From contig CAJXYE010000004.1 in assembly GCA_913063325.1 (NCBI GenBank), positions 1 to 64,000 on the forward strand: 64,000 nt of DNA. Reading direction: 5' to 3'. The position numbers were made by a program, and so were the translations under genes. Positions 28,096 through 37,350 of this stretch are shown one piece after another. This stretch comes from an uncultured Colwellia sp. GTDB lineage: Bacteria > Pseudomonadota > Gammaproteobacteria > Enterobacterales > Alteromonadaceae. How positions within the stretch are numbered: the stretch's first letter is position 1; each line of letters starts with the position of its first letter. Under the pieces are notes generated by a model. It made no database searches. It was not told the origin of the DNA and was given only the letters and a program-made list of their open reading frames with translations.

Positions 28096-30288
28096 ATGAC
28101 TTTCTTAGATATAAAATTCCCCGACAACTTCGAATATAGCTCTGATTCTGACAATTTACCGTTAGAGTTTTATCTTCAAACCTTCCCTAAATCAAAAACA
28201 GTATATTTAAAACTCGGTTACTTTAGTTCATCTGCAATTAGGGTACTTGCATATGGCTTCGCCCAATTTATTTATAACGGCGGCACTATAAAAATAGTCA
28301 CAAATCATTTTTTATATGGTTCCGATAAAGAACTACTAGATTCAAATACTGCAACTGATAGTGAGGTAGATGAACAACTTATTTCAAATTTAACTTGGCT
28401 AAAGGATTCTCTAACAAGTGAGTCTGAACAGTTCTTTAATTGTATAAAGTATCTAATTAAAAATAATAGAGTGGAAATAATTCCTGTAATGTTATTTCCC
28501 AATAAAATGGCTCATTACAAGCAGGGCATTTTTATTGATAAAGATGAAAAAACAATATTCATGGATGGGAGCTGTAACTTTACAGCAAATGGCCTGCTAG
28601 AAAATGGTGAAAACATTTCTGTTTACCGTTCATGGGGCGACACATTTGAACAAAGAAAAATTGCAGATAAACGACTAGATCTTGCCAAAATATGTAATAA
28701 GGATAACGATCAATATATATACTTAGATCCTGAAAAGGTACTTGATGCTGTCTCCTCCTTAGGTAAAGAAAAGTCGGTTGAAAACTTACTTTTAGACGAG
28801 AAGGAATTACTTAAAAACTCTAAGCTCAAAACCAATACAGCAATTATTGACAAATATAAAGAAAAGCTTGATGTCCTAATTGAAAAAGAGAAATACGAGC
28901 CGAAATTTCCTTTTTCATCTTCACCCAGAGAGTATCAAATTGATGCTTATAACGCTTGGTTAGGCAATTCGAAACAAGGCATATTTGCCATGGCGACTGG
29001 CACAGGTAAAACAATTACATCATTAAATTGTCTTCTAAATGAATATAAAAAGGAAAATAAGTACCAAGCCATTATATTGGTTCCATCAAAAGACCTTCTT
29101 AATCAATGGTCTGAAGAGGTATCCTCTTTTAATTTTTCAAACATCTACCATGTTTCATCTGAATATAAGTGGAAAGCCCCTCTTAACCAATTAACAGCCC
29201 ATCTCTTATTCGATAAAGATGCCTCTTTTATTATAATAAGTACCTATCAAACTTTTTCTGATGAAAAATTTGGTAGATATAGAAAAGCATTACCTAAAAG
29301 TACAATATTAATCGCGGATGAAGCTCATAACATTGGTAGTGCTAAAATGAAATTGCTTTTACCAGAATTACCGTTTGATAAAAGATTAGCATTGTCAGCA
29401 ACTCCAAAAAGAAAATTTGATGAAGAAGGAAATAGTGTTATCGAAGAATTCTTCAATTCAAGAGAGCCATACACTTATTCTTTCTCTATGGAAAAAGCAA
29501 TTCAGAAAGGTATTTTATGCCATTACAATTATTTCCCTAAAATAGTTTCTTTAACTGATGATGAGCTAGATGAGTACATCAAAATCAGCAAAAAGCTAGC
29601 AAGGTTCTACAATAGTGATTCGGGTAAATTTATAAAGAACGACATGCTTGAGAAACTTTTATTGCAAAGAAAAAGAATAATCCACAAGGCTGAAAATAAA
29701 AAATCTGCATTTAAATCAATATTAACAAGTCAACTCAGAGAAAAAGGAAATTTAGATTATTCATTTGTATATGCTCCGGAAGGTAGCGACCAAGAAGGTC
29801 AAAATATTATGAGTGAGTACCTTTCAATACTTGAAGAAATATCTCCAGGCACAAGAGCACTTGCCTATACAGGCGAAACCAAAAATAAAAAAGAAATAAT
29901 GACCCGCTTTGAACAAGGAACAATAAACTCATTATTTTCAATGAAGTGTCTAGATGAAGGCGTAGATATTCCAAGAGCTGAATTAGCGATTTTTTGCTCG
30001 AGTACAGGTAATCCTCGTCAATTTATTCAACGTAGAGGTAGAGTACTACGTAAACATCCAGATAAAGACTTTGCGACAATATATGACTTAGTCGTAGTTC
30101 CAAACTCTGATTCTGACCCATCTACATTTCATATAGAGAAAAGCTTAATAAAAGAAGAGCTGATTAGAGTTATATATTTCGCTTCTCTTTCCGACAACTA
30201 CTACGAAGCAATGACTAAATTTGAAGATATTGCAAACTTTTATGATTTGGATTTATACGCTATTCATAACGAGCTAGGAGAACATTAA
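28096..30288 (+). CDS. PLD-like plus SF2 helicase, DNA phosphorothioation system restriction enzyme type
   Basis: The N-terminal part has a phospholipase-D-like region (NGGTIKIVTNH and HYKQGIFIDKDEKTIFMDGSCNFT, an HxK(x)4D HKD motif). This is followed by an SF2 helicase with MATGTGKT, ADEAH and a C-terminal QFIQRRGRVLR motif VI. This architecture matches the annotated Dnd-system restriction enzyme family. It probably unwinds or translocates on DNA and cleaves non-thioated invader DNA. The frame opens at TTG 27961 with an ATG at 28000, but AAGGA six bases before ATG 28096 and the family-like N-terminus favour the 730-aa form. Its stop overlaps the next ATG as TAATG. Confidence 0.82.
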   Translation: MTFLDIKFPDNFEYSSDSDNLPLEFYLQTFPKSKTVYLKLGYFSSSAIRVLAYGFAQFIYNGGTIKIVTNHFLYGSDKELLDSNTATDSEVDEQLISNLTWLKDSLTSESEQFFNCIKYLIKNNRVEIIPVMLFPNKMAHYKQGIFIDKDEKTIFMDGSCNFTANGLLENGENISVYRSWGDTFEQRKIADKRLDLAKICNKDNDQYIYLDPEKVLDAVSSLGKEKSVENLLLDEKELLKNSKLKTNTAIIDKYKEKLDVLIEKEKYEPKFPFSSSPREYQIDAYNAWLGNSKQGIFAMATGTGKTITSLNCLLNEYKKENKYQAIILVPSKDLLNQWSEEVSSFNFSNIYHVSSEYKWKAPLNQLTAHLLFDKDASFIIISTYQTFSDEKFGRYRKALPKSTILIADEAHNIGSAKMKLLLPELPFDKRLALSATPKRKFDEEGNSVIEEFFNSREPYTYSFSMEKAIQKGILCHYNYFPKIVSLTDDELDEYIKISKKLARFYNSDSGKFIKNDMLEKLLLQRKRIIHKAENKKSAFKSILTSQLREKGNLDYSFVYAPEGSDQEGQNIMSEYLSILEEISPGTRALAYTGETKNKKEIMTRFEQGTINSLFSMKCLDEGVDIPRAELAIFCSSTGNPRQFIQRRGRVLRKHPDKDFATIYDLVVVPNSDSDPSTFHIEKSLIKEELIRVIYFASLSDNYYEAMTKFEDIANFYDLDLYAIHNELGEH

Positions 30289-30521
30289 TGGCTAAAGATA
30301 GAAACGAAATGCTTAAGTATTTTTTGAAAAATAAAGAATTTATTGTATTTTTAGAAAATGAAAAAATATGTCCAACCTCTATATCTTTCTCTGAGCCTTC
30401 AAATAATTTACTTGTAGAAGCTATGAAAAAAATGATTCTTAGTTATTGCTTAGATGACAGTAATTTACAAACACAAAAAAAAATTAATGCTTTAATTTTA
30501 AGTGAGGTAAGAAACTCATGA
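30288..30521 (+). CDS. hypothetical 77-aa protein between helicase and dndD
   Basis: The protein is small, mostly helical and unrecognised. It starts in a TAATG overlap with the helicase stop and ends with a 4-bp ATGA overlap with dndD. Such strict coupling implies that it works with DndD or the helicase. It has no ribbon-helix-helix pattern of canonical DndE. It may be a small adaptor or an assembly factor. Confidence 0.7.
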   Translation: MAKDRNEMLKYFLKNKEFIVFLENEKICPTSISFSEPSNNLLVEAMKKMILSYCLDDSNLQTQKKINALILSEVRNS

Positions 30522-32623
30522 TTATTAGTTCTATTTCAATGAAAAACTTCCAATGTTATTCAGGAGAGCATGAGTCAAATACGCTTCACTTTTCTGAAGG
30601 ATTAAATCTTATTATTGGTGACAACGGTGGTGGCAAATCTAAGCTTTATGATGCATTTTATTGGGTTATTCATAACCAGGTATTTCAGTCTGATCAAAGA
30701 CAAATGATAAATACCAGAATATATAAGGATAATTTGATTTCAGATAAAGCTAAAGTTAACTGTCAAGTAGGAGAAACCATTTCAGCTGAGGTGACTTTAA
30801 TTGTAACGAGTACAGGTGATAAAAAATATAAATTAGAAAGGATCTTTAAAGCAAAAAAATTAGCTGACCGAGAATGGGAGTCAGATACAGATTCAACAAT
30901 ATTAATATCCGAATTCTTGCAAACTAAATGGAATCTACTCCCCTCAGCTAAATACAGCCATATTATAAATAGAGTTATACCTGGCCATATAAAACCTTAC
31001 ATGTGGTTTCAAGGTGAGCAAGTAGATAGTTTAATGGATTTAGCAGATAGTTCTGCATTATCCCAGGTTGTAAATCTTCTTTCTGATATATCGGATTATG
31101 ATGATCTTATATCTATCGCTAAAAACGGAGCAAGTAAAGCAGATAAAGATCTAAAGAAACATAAGAGCACGATCAGCTCAGATGAAGTAAAGAGTAAATA
31201 TTTGAATACTCAATTAGAAAAATGTGATGGCAATATTGAGACGTTTACCAGCCAAATTGATGCATGCGATCAGCAAATTGAAACGGCGAAATTAAAAATT
31301 GAAGAGCTCATAAGTAAAGTAGATGATGCTGAAGCAAAAGCCAAATACAAAGCAGAAAAAAAAGTACTAGAGGATGAATATAAGTCCTTAGAAAAGCAGT
31401 TACTAGAAGCGAATAATAATTCATCAAATGGTCTTTTTCGAAAGCATTGGGTATTAAAAAACATTTCACCTTTCTTTAAAAAATTTGATGATAAATACAA
31501 AGATTACACAATAAAACACAATGAAAAAATTAATGCAGGTAAAGCTAATGAGATTAAACTTCCTCTAAATATGCCACGACCTGTTCATGTTGAGCAAATG
31601 ATTGAAGATGAATCTTGTTATGTCTGTGGCCGTTCAGCGCCTAAAGGTAGTGAAGCTCATGAGCATATAATTAGTCTAATCAAACGGAAGCCTGCCAAAA
31701 ACATATTCGAAAATGATTTTTCAAATGAATTTGAAAATCTTTACAATAATAATTTAAGGTATGGCGTTGCTATTGATGGTATTGATGAGTCAATTAAAAG
31801 CAATTTCAATAATATAATAGCAATTAAAAATAAATTAACGAAAAAATCTAACGATATTAAAGAAATTGATAGTCAGTTTGATATCTTAATTGAAGAAGAT
31901 AAATCTGAAGATATATTAGGCTCATACAAAACACATACAAAAACTAAAGAAAAATTTGAGACTAATAAAACTAATATATCGGATAAATTAAAATTTGCCT
32001 TAAAAGAAAAGGAAGAAACTCAAAGTAAAATCAATAACTTAGTTAAAGGCAAAGTAGATAAAGTAAAAGAAGCCGCTGACTTTATTTTTTCAAATTTAGA
32101 ACAGTTAGCTAAGTCAACGAAACAGCATGTATTTGAAAGTATCATTTCTGAGTTAGAAGGGTTCTCAAATGATATATTTAAGGATATGACTGCTAAGAAT
32201 ACATCTATAAAAGGTCAAATAAAGTTTAAAAAACTAGGATATGGGGTATATATACCAGAAATTGTAGATAGCGATGGGTATATTATTAATTCTCCGAATG
32301 ACTCCAATATAATTTTAGTTAAGCTGGCTTTAATCATGGCTATATTAACAGCTCGAGCAAAATGGAGTGATAACTACACACTAATATCTGATGCACCGAC
32401 ATCAAAAATGGCTGAGAATTATACTTTTGGTTTTTACAAAACACTTAGTAATAAGTTTAAACAAAGTATCGTCACAACTTATGACTTTTTAGAAGATGAT
32501 AGGAAAGCGGTTTTGAAAAATTTTAATATTGGCAATGTTTATCAAATAGAACCATCCTCACCAGCTGGAGATAGTGATAATAGGTCTGATTTAAGTGTTA
32601 ATATTCGAGAGGTATTACTATGA
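30518..32623 (+). CDS. dndD: DndD-like SMC/Rad50-type ATPase
   Basis: The 701-aa protein has Walker A IGDNGGGKSK (residues 33-42), long coiled coils flanking a zinc hook CYVCGRSAPKG near residue 365, and a C-terminal ATPase lobe with YTLISDAPTSKMA as Walker B-like segment. DndD, an SMC-like ATPase, is thought to open or nick DNA at the modification motif for DndC. Length is close to the usual 650-700 aa. It is overlapped on both sides by small unknown genes (ATGA junctions), giving a helicase-77aa-dndD-159aa transcription unit divergent from the DUF4007 arm. Confidence 0.88.
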   Translation: MIISSISMKNFQCYSGEHESNTLHFSEGLNLIIGDNGGGKSKLYDAFYWVIHNQVFQSDQRQMINTRIYKDNLISDKAKVNCQVGETISAEVTLIVTSTGDKKYKLERIFKAKKLADREWESDTDSTILISEFLQTKWNLLPSAKYSHIINRVIPGHIKPYMWFQGEQVDSLMDLADSSALSQVVNLLSDISDYDDLISIAKNGASKADKDLKKHKSTISSDEVKSKYLNTQLEKCDGNIETFTSQIDACDQQIETAKLKIEELISKVDDAEAKAKYKAEKKVLEDEYKSLEKQLLEANNNSSNGLFRKHWVLKNISPFFKKFDDKYKDYTIKHNEKINAGKANEIKLPLNMPRPVHVEQMIEDESCYVCGRSAPKGSEAHEHIISLIKRKPAKNIFENDFSNEFENLYNNNLRYGVAIDGIDESIKSNFNNIIAIKNKLTKKSNDIKEIDSQFDILIEEDKSEDILGSYKTHTKTKEKFETNKTNISDKLKFALKEKEETQSKINNLVKGKVDKVKEAADFIFSNLEQLAKSTKQHVFESIISELEGFSNDIFKDMTAKNTSIKGQIKFKKLGYGVYIPEIVDSDGYIINSPNDSNIILVKLALIMAILTARAKWSDNYTLISDAPTSKMAENYTFGFYKTLSNKFKQSIVTTYDFLEDDRKAVLKNFNIGNVYQIEPSSPAGDSDNRSDLSVNIREVLL

Positions 32624-33099
32624 TTTCATTACAAGAAAAATTCGGAAACCTTAAACCTGGTTATATGCCAAAATATAAAGACTTTATTGATCAGGTTGCT
32701 CAGTTTGGTGGGGGAGCAGAAGGAGATAAATATACACAAGCCAAAAGTTTTTCAAATACTTACGAGTTATATATCTACGCTTTTTTTATTGGTTTGTACA
32801 ACGACAAAAGAATAGATCTTACAGATGAAGATAAATTAACTAGTTTTTGGGAAATGAAAAACTGGAAACCTGAACCATTAACGAATAGCCTCTTAACATG
32901 TGCCATTGCTGTGTCTGATTTTGATATGAATGCAATTGAAGAGAAAGATAATGACTTTATTTCTAAGCAAATCAAACTAGTGAAAAACGAGATAGAAGCA
33001 TTCGCTAATGGAGGGTTAGAGCTTATAAAAAGTGCAATAGATCAAGACCCTGAGTTATTAGAAGATGATATGTACTTTATAAAGTTATTATCTACTTAA
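32620..33099 (+). CDS. uncharacterised 159-aa protein in the DndE position
   Basis: I do not recognise the family. A conserved-looking core is KSFSNTYELYIYAFFIGLY, followed by an acidic C-terminal half. It occupies the place where dndE follows dndD in classical operons, but it is longer and lacks the DndE DNA-binding pattern, so it is not called dndE. It overlaps dndD by 4 bp (ATGA). Its TAA stop lies within a TTAA that is also the stop of the convergent methyltransferase gene, so the two transcripts overlap tail to tail. Confidence 0.7.
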   Translation: MISLQEKFGNLKPGYMPKYKDFIDQVAQFGGGAEGDKYTQAKSFSNTYELYIYAFFIGLYNDKRIDLTDEDKLTSFWEMKNWKPEPLTNSLLTCAIAVSDFDMNAIEEKDNDFISKQIKLVKNEIEAFANGGLELIKSAIDQDPELLEDDMYFIKLLST

Positions 33100-35132
33100 T
33101 CAAGTAAGTAAAACCTATATCCTTTTCTCATATAGTTTTTACTTAAAAGTATATTATTTAAGTATTCAATATTTAAACTAGAGTATTCATGCTCTAAATT
33201 AGATAGTATTTTATAAAGGCGTTTATTAAACGCCTTTTGCTTTTTATAGTCCTTAAAACTCTCATCAATATATTCAATTTTGTCTAATAGTAATGGCCTT
33301 CGACTTTCATTAATATAATCAAAAAAGTCTACATCTTGCTCTGCCATCTTTATTTTTACACGTTCTTTGAGTTGAGGTAATGGTGAGTCATCAAAACCTT
33401 CATAACCTAATAAAGTCACCTTGCCTGATGTGATATGTATCTTAATTAGTTGAATGTCATCGAGCTCACCATACAGCTGTAATGCTGAATAAACGTAAAC
33501 TCTAAGTAGAGGTGATGATTCATCAATAAAGTTTTTATGGATTGTAAGGGAGTGTGGCTGTTCGTTTTCTAGCGTTAACTTAGATGCAGGCAGTATCTCC
33601 TTAGCTTTTAAGCACTCTGTTGTGATTTGTTCAATATTAGCAATATCAAACAGAAGTTCTTTAGCTTGGTTTAATGCAATTTTATGTGTATCAAAAAAGG
33701 CTTTAATATCTCGCTTTAGGTCATCAGGGAGGTGTGTGTAAGACTTTCTTCCTTCAAACATGCCTAACGCAAAGTAGATAAGTAAATCTTCTTTTCGCAT
33801 CGCTGCTGCAAGCTCTAACTCTTCTTGGCCAAACCAATCAGTTACTAATTTAAGCGCCTTCTTATTGGACCCAATGATATCTTTAATTTCTTCGCTTTTG
33901 TTGAACTCTTCATTAGCTGGAACGCGCCCATAAGCTAAACAACTAAGCCAAAAAGATTCTAGGAGCTCTTGGTGCTTTGTGAAGAGTATTCTGGCTTGAT
34001 CTTCACTAACGGGCTTAGGTTCGGTTAGTTGTTTCCATTGATAACTTCGTTTATGTCTATTTTGAAGAAAGTGCTGCTCTAGAGCCTTATCTTTAAATAC
34101 ATAAAATATGCCTGGAGATATGGCTATAGGCTCATCATCAAGCGTTCTTTCAATATAGGACTTTAATTCAGCTTGTGAGAAGTACTTTTGGAAGGTATTT
34201 CTCGAAGTAATAACACCGTCTTTGTATGGTTTGAATTGAGCTAAGTAGCTTTCATTAGCTAGCATTGCAGAAATGACTAATAATTTACCTGTTGCTTCCC
34301 ATGCACCTAAAACAGCACTAATTCTTTCATCTTGATCTTCAATAACATTAATCACAAAGCCAATATTTACAATTTCAGAATTAACTATTTCTGAATCTGG
34401 TCGAAAATTTGGATCCCAACCAAGAACGTCTATACCATGTGCCTCTAACTCCCTAAGGTCATCTCCTCGGCCACATCCATAATCAAATATTGAATATTCA
34501 CCTGATAAGAATCCGTTTTTGGCGAGTGTCTTCATCGGGGCTGATAGTTCATGCCTTACTATGGCAGTTTTATGTCTATCTATTTCTTTCTCGTTTTCAA
34601 TATTATTGTTTACCGCTGAACTTCTAAATAAGCGACCATCAACTAGCTCATAACCATGCTTTTCAATTAATCGCTCCCATGAGCTCTTAAATCCAATCAT
34701 ACGACTATTCTCATATAGACCAGCAGCTTCACCTTCTTGTGTGAGCATAGAAAAGTGTTCATGAAATTCATGGTTCTTGGAAATCATTGTTTCTTTCCGA
34801 TGAATAATTGGAGGGTTTTCTTGTTCGGAATAGTTTGTAACCCGGTGAGATAGCTTTGTTAAATCTACATTTACACTCTGTTCTAGGGCGGGATATGAGT
34901 CTTCGAAAAATAATGGATAATTTAACAATGATAAACGAAAATCCCTTCTAAAGACTTTAATCAGATTCCAATTATCGTCATCAATTTTTAATGCTTTTGC
35001 GACAATTTTAATGAATTTAGACAGCACTTCAGGTATATCTGAAAATGTATCTTTATGAAAATAAATTGAGTCTGGTAGTTTCTTACCTACTTCAAGTGAG
35101 TTGACTAATTCTTTAAATTGTTCAGCATTCAT
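33096..35132 (-). CDS. DNA phosphorothioation-associated putative methyltransferase
   Basis: The 678-aa protein has a SAM-binding motif SIFDYGCGRGDDLRELEAHG (near residues 214-233) followed by IDVLGWDPNF, as in the Dnd-associated methyltransferase family. The flanking N- and C-terminal regions are long and unrecognised. It may modify DNA beside the thioated site or act on another substrate; no experiment is known to me for this subtype. It overlaps the upstream M15-like gene by 4 bp and converges on the 159-aa gene through a shared TTAA, placing it firmly in the locus. Confidence 0.8.
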   Translation of the reverse strand: MNAEQFKELVNSLEVGKKLPDSIYFHKDTFSDIPEVLSKFIKIVAKALKIDDDNWNLIKVFRRDFRLSLLNYPLFFEDSYPALEQSVNVDLTKLSHRVTNYSEQENPPIIHRKETMISKNHEFHEHFSMLTQEGEAAGLYENSRMIGFKSSWERLIEKHGYELVDGRLFRSSAVNNNIENEKEIDRHKTAIVRHELSAPMKTLAKNGFLSGEYSIFDYGCGRGDDLRELEAHGIDVLGWDPNFRPDSEIVNSEIVNIGFVINVIEDQDERISAVLGAWEATGKLLVISAMLANESYLAQFKPYKDGVITSRNTFQKYFSQAELKSYIERTLDDEPIAISPGIFYVFKDKALEQHFLQNRHKRSYQWKQLTEPKPVSEDQARILFTKHQELLESFWLSCLAYGRVPANEEFNKSEEIKDIIGSNKKALKLVTDWFGQEELELAAAMRKEDLLIYFALGMFEGRKSYTHLPDDLKRDIKAFFDTHKIALNQAKELLFDIANIEQITTECLKAKEILPASKLTLENEQPHSLTIHKNFIDESSPLLRVYVYSALQLYGELDDIQLIKIHITSGKVTLLGYEGFDDSPLPQLKERVKIKMAEQDVDFFDYINESRRPLLLDKIEYIDESFKDYKKQKAFNKRLYKILSNLEHEYSSLNIEYLNNILLSKNYMRKGYRFYLLD

Positions 35133-35827
35133 TGTATTAATTCTTCCGCTAGTACTTTAGCTTCATTGCCGTAGGCTTTTCTACCAGGAATTCGTCTACC
35201 TTTGTCACTGACATTCATAACTTGTAGGTGCCTTTCTGAGTCAATCCCTACGCTTACATGTAATGGTCTATCATTTCCGTAATAGTAAATTTTATCAAAA
35301 CCTAAATTATTCACTATAAATAGCATAACTTTATCCATTTTATCTTCATAACCATTAACAATGAAATCACAGGCTAAGCCGTGCCTTTTGCATATGTGAT
35401 TATTAGAATTATTTAACTCTGATGCCGCGTGTTGGTCAATTGAAGGATACGTACCTGACGAGCTGTTTTTCTGAATATATCTGTTTAGTTCAGATGAGAC
35501 AAAACCATAGGTAATCTTAATATCACCAAACTCTTTACTGATAGGTAGTAAAATTGCTTCGATAAGCATTAAAGTGGAATTGATTGATTCTACTTCTTTA
35601 GGAGAGTTATCTATTGATATAGGATGTTTTACTTGATACCAATTCAACAATTGATTCGCTATAGGATGCTTTAGTAGTAATTGCTTATCATGGAGTTTGT
35701 ATAAAAAGGCATTCCCTTCTTTTACAAACTTTAATTTACCTGAAACTCGCATGTGCATCAGTTCACAATCTGACACGCCCAATAGTTGTTTGAAATCCTT
35801 AGAGGAAAATAATAATTCTTGTGTCAT
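35129..35827 (-). CDS. peptidase M15-like protein of the Dnd-type locus
   Basis: The C-terminal two thirds resemble an M15 (D-Ala-D-Ala carboxypeptidase/Hedgehog-like) fold. KITYGFVSSELNR, an HGLACDFIV segment with the His-x6-Asp type pattern and a late LHVSVG supply the three expected metal ligands. The N-terminal 60 residues (LLFSSKDFKQLLGVSDCELMHM) look like a small helix-turn-helix. There is no signal peptide, so cell-wall hydrolysis is unlikely. It is the first gene of a two-gene minus-strand unit with the putative methyltransferase. The substrate is unknown; a non-peptidase role is possible. Confidence 0.65.
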   Translation of the reverse strand: MTQELLFSSKDFKQLLGVSDCELMHMRVSGKLKFVKEGNAFLYKLHDKQLLLKHPIANQLLNWYQVKHPISIDNSPKEVESINSTLMLIEAILLPISKEFGDIKITYGFVSSELNRYIQKNSSSGTYPSIDQHAASELNNSNNHICKRHGLACDFIVNGYEDKMDKVMLFIVNNLGFDKIYYYGNDRPLHVSVGIDSERHLQVMNVSDKGRRIPGRKAYGNEAKVLAEELIQ

Positions 35828-36066
35828 AGATTACGGATATCAGGAATTGAATAATAACTATATTACATCAAGAATAAATTGTATTGGGAATTCTGAAAAG
35901 TCTGGACTTCTCAAATTTCACTAGACTGTTTATCTGCTGACTGAAAATAAAACATTAACGATGCGTTAGTGTATTGATATTATGTTGTTTTATTCATAAT
36001 GTGATAATGTTTCTGTATTATTCATAACAACTAAATTACACACTGTAATCATACAAGGACTATTTA

Positions 36067-36579
36067 ATGATTTGCCAATATTCGGGTTTATGTCAAAACT
36101 GTGATGAGAAAGTTATAATTACAATACTTGAAGGCAAGTTATTAGAAAGTTGTCAAAACTGTGGCGGCAGACCTTTCAACCTCAAAGTCTATAAAGGGCT
36201 TGTATATGTCGTAGATAATCCTAAACAGATGGGGTTAAAAATAGGGATGAGCGAAAAAACTGTTGAACAACGAATTAAGGCTCTTAATTCTACGGGGGTT
36301 GTTGGTAGTTTTAAGCCTATTGTTACATTTCCTTCTGATAACCCCAAAAAAGATGAAAAGAAAATTCATGATAAGCTTGCCAAGTTTAATATTTCAAAAG
36401 AACATTTTAATCTTGATTCTGTTGAAGCCGCATTAAAATGTTATCGAATATTAAATAGAAGAAAGCCTATATTTTATAACAAAAACATAGAAAAAGAATT
36501 CTGGGAGCAGATTGAAAAAGATCGTCAAGAAATACAAAGATGTTTAAAAGGTAAGAGTGAAAATCCTTATGCAGTCTAG
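36067..36579 (+). CDS. GIY-YIG (T5orf172-type) nuclease-family protein
   Basis: The 170-aa protein starts with a zinc-binding pair of CxxC motifs (LCQNCDEK and SCQNCGGR) and continues with a T5orf172/Mug113-like GIY-YIG domain (VYVVDNPKQMGLKIGMSEKTVEQRIKALN, about residues 48-76). It ends with an Arg-rich helix. Phage and transposon proteins of this type are presumed DNA endonucleases. It is the last gene before the transposon's noncoding right end and is transcribed separately, with AAGGA before its ATG. Two TATTCATAA repeats (35991-35999 and 36019-36027) lie in its upstream region. Confidence 0.78.
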   Translation: MICQYSGLCQNCDEKVIITILEGKLLESCQNCGGRPFNLKVYKGLVYVVDNPKQMGLKIGMSEKTVEQRIKALNSTGVVGSFKPIVTFPSDNPKKDEKKIHDKLAKFNISKEHFNLDSVEAALKCYRILNRRKPIFYNKNIEKEFWEQIEKDRQEIQRCLKGKSENPYAV

Positions 36580-36603
36580 AAAACAAAATGGGTAGTCAAG
36601 GAG

Positions 36604-36626
36604 CCTGTAACAGATTTTGTTACAGG
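36604..36626. terminator. perfect hairpin downstream of the GIY-YIG gene
   Basis: A 9-bp stem CCTGTAACA/TGTTACAGG with a 5-nt loop lies 25 bp after the GIY-YIG stop. No T-run follows on either strand, so it may be a rho-assisted terminator or a protein-binding palindrome. Confidence 0.45.
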
Positions 36627-37350
36627 GTCTAGTCAAGGGGAGGTGTTCTTCTTCTATGGATTGAAACTGAAACGGTCGCCCTAATTAATTCTCTTTATCT
36701 CTGATTTTACATCTACAAACCAATTGTCTGTGACTAATTTCAAAATTATGAAGATTGTCCCTGACTCGATTCCTACAAAACAATTCACTGATTTTAGTTT
36801 GAACTTGAAAAGTCATTATCAGTTTTTGATATTAAAACTAAATATCTATTCATTTTTAAAACGAATACAAAGGCAGTAGTTAATATTCCCTATACATCAT
36901 GCCTTTAAGTGTTTCTTGTGATTTGTATGTATTCGTTCTAGTTTACTCTGTCTTCGTTCTAGTTTGTTATAACTAATAGTATTGCTCCTAACTTAGATCT
37001 GGGAGAAGCCATTCTTACTGAAAGTTATGAGCGCCTAACCAAATTTAAGTACGTAATCTGTTTTACACTCACAAACAGTTTCACGCTTCTGGAAAAACTC
37101 CAATGAAACTAAAACCCACACAATAGTATCTCGTAACTCAGTGGAGATTCATTTATTTCTAGCCTGTACATAGCTACAGCATAAACTCACCATTGAGAAA
37201 AAGTCCCATTATCAGTATGAGTTCCCATACAATCAGATTCACGAATTTTTAACTTGAATTAAACTACTTCATTATTGTTTTTTGGTGTCCCAAAAATATT
37301 TCACACGATTAATTGCTAATTATTGATTAAATATAAGGCTAAAGAGGGAC

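Noticed and set aside
32620-33099. Calling the 159-aa gene dndE
   Set aside because: Position fits, but the sequence is longer and lacks the recognisable DndE helix pattern.
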